DNA of 15,684 nt from JAGQYP01 sp041392305 (GTDB lineage Bacteria; Bacteroidota; Bacteroidia; Flavobacteriales_D; Crocinitomicaceae): contig JAWKMJ010000046.1 of the NCBI GenBank assembly GCA_041392305.1, positions 1 through 15,684 of the forward strand, given 5' to 3'. Both the position numbers and the translations under genes were made by a program. Below, piece by piece: positions 13,672 through 15,684 of this stretch (position 1 is its first letter; each line of letters begins with the position of its first letter). The notes beneath the pieces were generated by a model. That model had not been told where the DNA came from. It did not search any database and worked only from the letters and a program-made list of their open reading frames with translations.

Positions 13672-14895
13672 TTTCATAAAACGTAAGGTAGAATCGCCTT
13701 TTAAAGTTTTTAATCTGAGAAGATAAATTCCTTTTTCCAGTTGCTCTATATTCAATGTATTTCCAACTATTCTCCCTTCTTTAACTTTCGAACCATTCAT
13801 AGAGATAATTGAGTACGATTCAATTTGGAAGTCTGAGAAGATAAGTAGCTGATTGGCGTCGTTCCATATTTTTATTTCCATGGAATTTTCATCTACACCT
13901 AAGGATGCTAGATCAACATTTTGGTAAGTTGTATCTGCCGTGCATCCATTGTCAGCCACCAACATGACATTATAAGTTCCTGTAGTTGAATAAGTATGAC
14001 TTGGATCGGATGAAGTCGTGTTATTCATGTCGCCAAAATCCCAGTAATAATCTGTTCCATTGGTGGAGGTATTTACGAAATCAACTGTCATTCCAGTTCC
14101 TGAAAAAGTGAAATCAGCTTGGGCATCATAAGCTCCAATATTCCATTGATCCAGGCTATCCAAAACAGTCATTGTAGCTACATCCTGAATAATTGATGCA
14201 TCAGCTTGAGATAATCCACCCAAGTAACTTGAACCTGAAATTGATTCTCTGAAAATAGAAACATAAAATACACATGCTGCAAGATAGGAACCAGCAGCAG
14301 AAGGGTGAGACTCATCTGCAGAATAGAGATCGATAGTAGGATGATTATTTCGCAAATATCGCCATGCTTCACCAACCGGAGCAACAGATCCGTCATTTTG
14401 ATCAGCCATATTTTTATAGGCAAATTTCAAACGTGACTGCATGCCATCGTAAGTACAAAATGGGGGATAAAATGCGCAATTGGATTGGTCTCCATTTTCT
14501 CTTCCCCAGGTCATGAAAAACATAGATTCCGAGCAGGCATTATTTGATTTAACAGAATCATTCAAAATGGCGGCATGAGGGTAGACTTCCGAAGCCAATT
14601 GGCCATCTGGAAAAGCTCCTTCCTGAGATTGGCCTTGAATCACAACATAATCCCAATCATTTGAGGCAATTTTGGATAAAGAATTCGCATCAGTAGAGTG
14701 GTTCATAAGTCGGTAGCCTCCAAGAGTATTCGAATCGTAAATCAGGGTTTTTCCTTTGGAAATGGCTAAATTGGAAAGAATTTGAGGCATATTATTGACA
14801 TAAGTATAGGAGTTCCCCAGAAACAAAACCTTTTTAGTTTGTCCAATAGAAAATACGTAACAGATTGTGAATAAAGCAAATAGTGAAGTTTTCAT
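13669..14895 (-). CDS. Secreted SGNH-type hydrolase with PKD domain and T9SS sorting tail
   Basis: A 408-residue exported protein in three parts. A signal peptide (about 1-19, ending SIGQ) is followed by an SGNH-like domain: LGNSYT with putative nucleophile Ser29, the block-II glycine in GGYRL (59-63), WDYVVIQGQSQE (81-92) and the acid-His pair Asp194/His197 in DESHPS. The WDYVVIQ-Q-SQ pattern is close to the DUF4886 group of SGNH hydrolases, and esterase or deacetylase action on surface carbohydrate is plausible but unproven. A PKD domain (about 258-330) has WDFGD at 285-289 and SHTYSTTGTYNV. The last ~70 residues end in GIYLLRLKTLKGDSTLRFMK, a type A T9SS sorting domain, so the protein should be cell-surface anchored or released. 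Three cysteines (121, 140, 147) may form a disulfide. No good promoter was found upstream. Confidence 0.85.
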   Translation of the reverse strand: MKTSLFALFTICYVFSIGQTKKVLFLGNSYTYVNNMPQILSNLAISKGKTLIYDSNTLGGYRLMNHSTDANSLSKIASNDWDYVVIQGQSQEGAFPDGQLASEVYPHAAILNDSVKSNNACSESMFFMTWGRENGDQSNCAFYPPFCTYDGMQSRLKFAYKNMADQNDGSVAPVGEAWRYLRNNHPTIDLYSADESHPSAAGSYLAACVFYVSIFRESISGSSYLGGLSQADASIIQDVATMTVLDSLDQWNIGAYDAQADFTFSGTGMTVDFVNTSTNGTDYYWDFGDMNNTTSSDPSHTYSTTGTYNVMLVADNGCTADTTYQNVDLASLGVDENSMEIKIWNDANQLLIFSDFQIESYSIISMNGSKVKEGRIVGNTLNIEQLEKGIYLLRLKTLKGDSTLRFMK

Positions 14896-15075
14896 AATTT
14901 AATTTTTACATAGTTGTTGATTAGACATGGATTTTTTTAATTCGTTGCCAGACAAGAGTTATAGGTATAGGAGAATTATTGGATTCCTAAAAGAACACAA
15001 AATATGCAAATAAAATTCCTTAAATTAACAACGATTTAGGCTGATTGAACGTCTATATTCTAAAAGGTTTTCGGC
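14896..15075. other. Divergent intergenic region, no clear promoter
   Basis: An AT-rich gap of 180 bp between the divergent SGNH hydrolase and FG-GAP protein genes. Both must be transcribed from here, yet I find no exact TAnnTTTG box in a sensible place; the nearest on the plus strand is TATATTCT (about 15053-15060), with two mismatches. No RNA gene or repeat is seen. Alternative sigma factor promoters are possible. Confidence 0.35.
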
Positions 15076-15684
15076 ATGAGATTTCATTTATTTTTCGCAT
15101 TTATTTTTACAGTAACCCTTACAAATGCTCAGTTTTTTTTCAAAAGGAGTGATTTTATCCCTGTTTACAAGAATGCTATTCAGCAAGAAATGGCTTGGGT
15201 TGGGGGATTGAATTTTGTCCAGTTTTCCAATATTGATTTGGATTATGACGGCAATATGGATCTTTTTATTTTTGATCGATCCTCCAATAAATGGATGACC
15301 TTTTTGCATAGTACTAATCCGGGGACTGAAGAATGGACGTATGCACCTGAGTACGAATCAGCATTCCCAAACATGGATTCTTGGGTGCTATTAAGAGATT
15401 ACAATTGCGACGGAAAAATGGATATCTATGCGCATACTTCCGCAGGTATCAAGTTATATAAGAATATAGGAAATGCCACTAGCGGACTTCAATTTGAGTT
15501 GATAGACAATTTGATTTTCACACTTTTTTATGGAACTCCAGTGAACCTATATGTTTCTGCAGGAGATATTCCTGGTATTATCGATATTGATGGAGACGGC
15601 GATCTGGATGTACTTACTTTTGGAGTAGCTGGTTCTACTGTTGAGTATCACAAGAACTATTCTATGGAACTATATGGAGTTTGC
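15076..15684 (+). CDS. Secreted FG-GAP/VCBS-repeat protein, partial (3' end cut by window)
   Basis: The first 203 residues of a larger exported protein; the frame is open to the last base. ATG 15076 gives a signal peptide MRFHLFFAFIFTVTLTNAQ with likely cleavage after about residue 18-19. Three calcium-binding loops of the D-x-D-x-D-G-x-x-D type follow: DLDYDGNMD (54-62), DYNCDGKMD (108-116) and DIDGDGDLD (170-178), each followed by a beta-strand such as LFIFD or VLTFG. This spacing of about 54-62 residues is that of FG-GAP/VCBS beta-propeller blades. In Bacteroidota such proteins are often long T9SS-exported surface proteins with a C-terminal sorting domain, which would lie beyond the window. 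The function is unknown; adhesion or binding of polymers is typical. It is divergent from the SGNH hydrolase gene. Confidence 0.85.
   Translation, partial: MRFHLFFAFIFTVTLTNAQFFFKRSDFIPVYKNAIQQEMAWVGGLNFVQFSNIDLDYDGNMDLFIFDRSSNKWMTFLHSTNPGTEEWTYAPEYESAFPNMDSWVLLRDYNCDGKMDIYAHTSAGIKLYKNIGNATSGLQFELIDNLIFTLFYGTPVNLYVSAGDIPGIIDIDGDGDLDVLTFGVAGSTVEYHKNYSMELYGVC

Noticed and set aside
15088..15309. 73-codon minus-strand open frame
   Set aside because: It is antisense to a signal peptide and calcium-loop coding region that reads clearly on the plus strand.
1..15684. CRISPR array, insertion sequence, prophage or defence island
   Set aside because: No regularly spaced direct repeats, transposase or integrase frames, terminal inverted repeats or target duplications were seen on either strand.

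Overview
The window reads as ordinary chromosomal DNA from a member of the Bacteroidota, most likely the Flavobacteriia. It is AT-rich and gene-dense. The signs are: -7 promoter boxes of the form TAnnTTTG (clearest before the tRNA gene, with a TTTTTG 18 nt upstream), almost no Shine-Dalgarno sequences, a DUF3127 OB-fold protein, a secreted protein with a C-terminal type IX secretion (T9SS) sorting domain, and a trigger factor with a diverged PPIase domain. No CRISPR array, insertion sequence, phage gene or defence system was found.

Layout. 40-3242 (+): a YbhN/UPF0104-like membrane protein, a membrane-anchored family 2 glycosyltransferase and a DppC-type ABC permease with a large extra periplasmic domain, tightly packed or overlapping. 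3239-5994 (-): a flavin reductase-like protein and a DUF3127 SSB-like protein form an operon ending in a strong hairpin; the short-chain fatty acid transporter AtoE starts directly after that hairpin's U-tract. 6096-9712 (+): tRNA-Leu(UAG), then the protein quality-control cluster tig, clpP, clpX, which is also a conserved order in many other bacteria. 9684-10880 (-): folC, overlapping clpX tail to tail. 10949-13504 (+): a large single-span envelope protein with AsmA-like character and a lipoprotein, 3 nt apart. 13669-14895 (-): a secreted SGNH hydrolase with a PKD domain and a T9SS tail. 15076-end (+): the start of a secreted FG-GAP/VCBS repeat protein cut by the window edge.

How it works together. 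Trigger factor catches nascent chains, and ClpX unfolds substrates for ClpP. The other units are separate housekeeping or envelope functions: folate polyglutamylation, fatty acid uptake, peptide-type import and glycan transfer. The right end is oriented to the cell surface. The most unusual points are regulatory and architectural: two -7 boxes only 4-6 nt before a start codon (possible leaderless mRNAs), terminators abutting the next gene (atoE, tig), two convergent gene pairs overlapping at their stops, and a U·U mismatch in the tRNA T-stem. No stretch over 300 bases lacks a gene; the longest gaps (about 150-180 bp) are described as features. I see no convincing novel multi-gene system.
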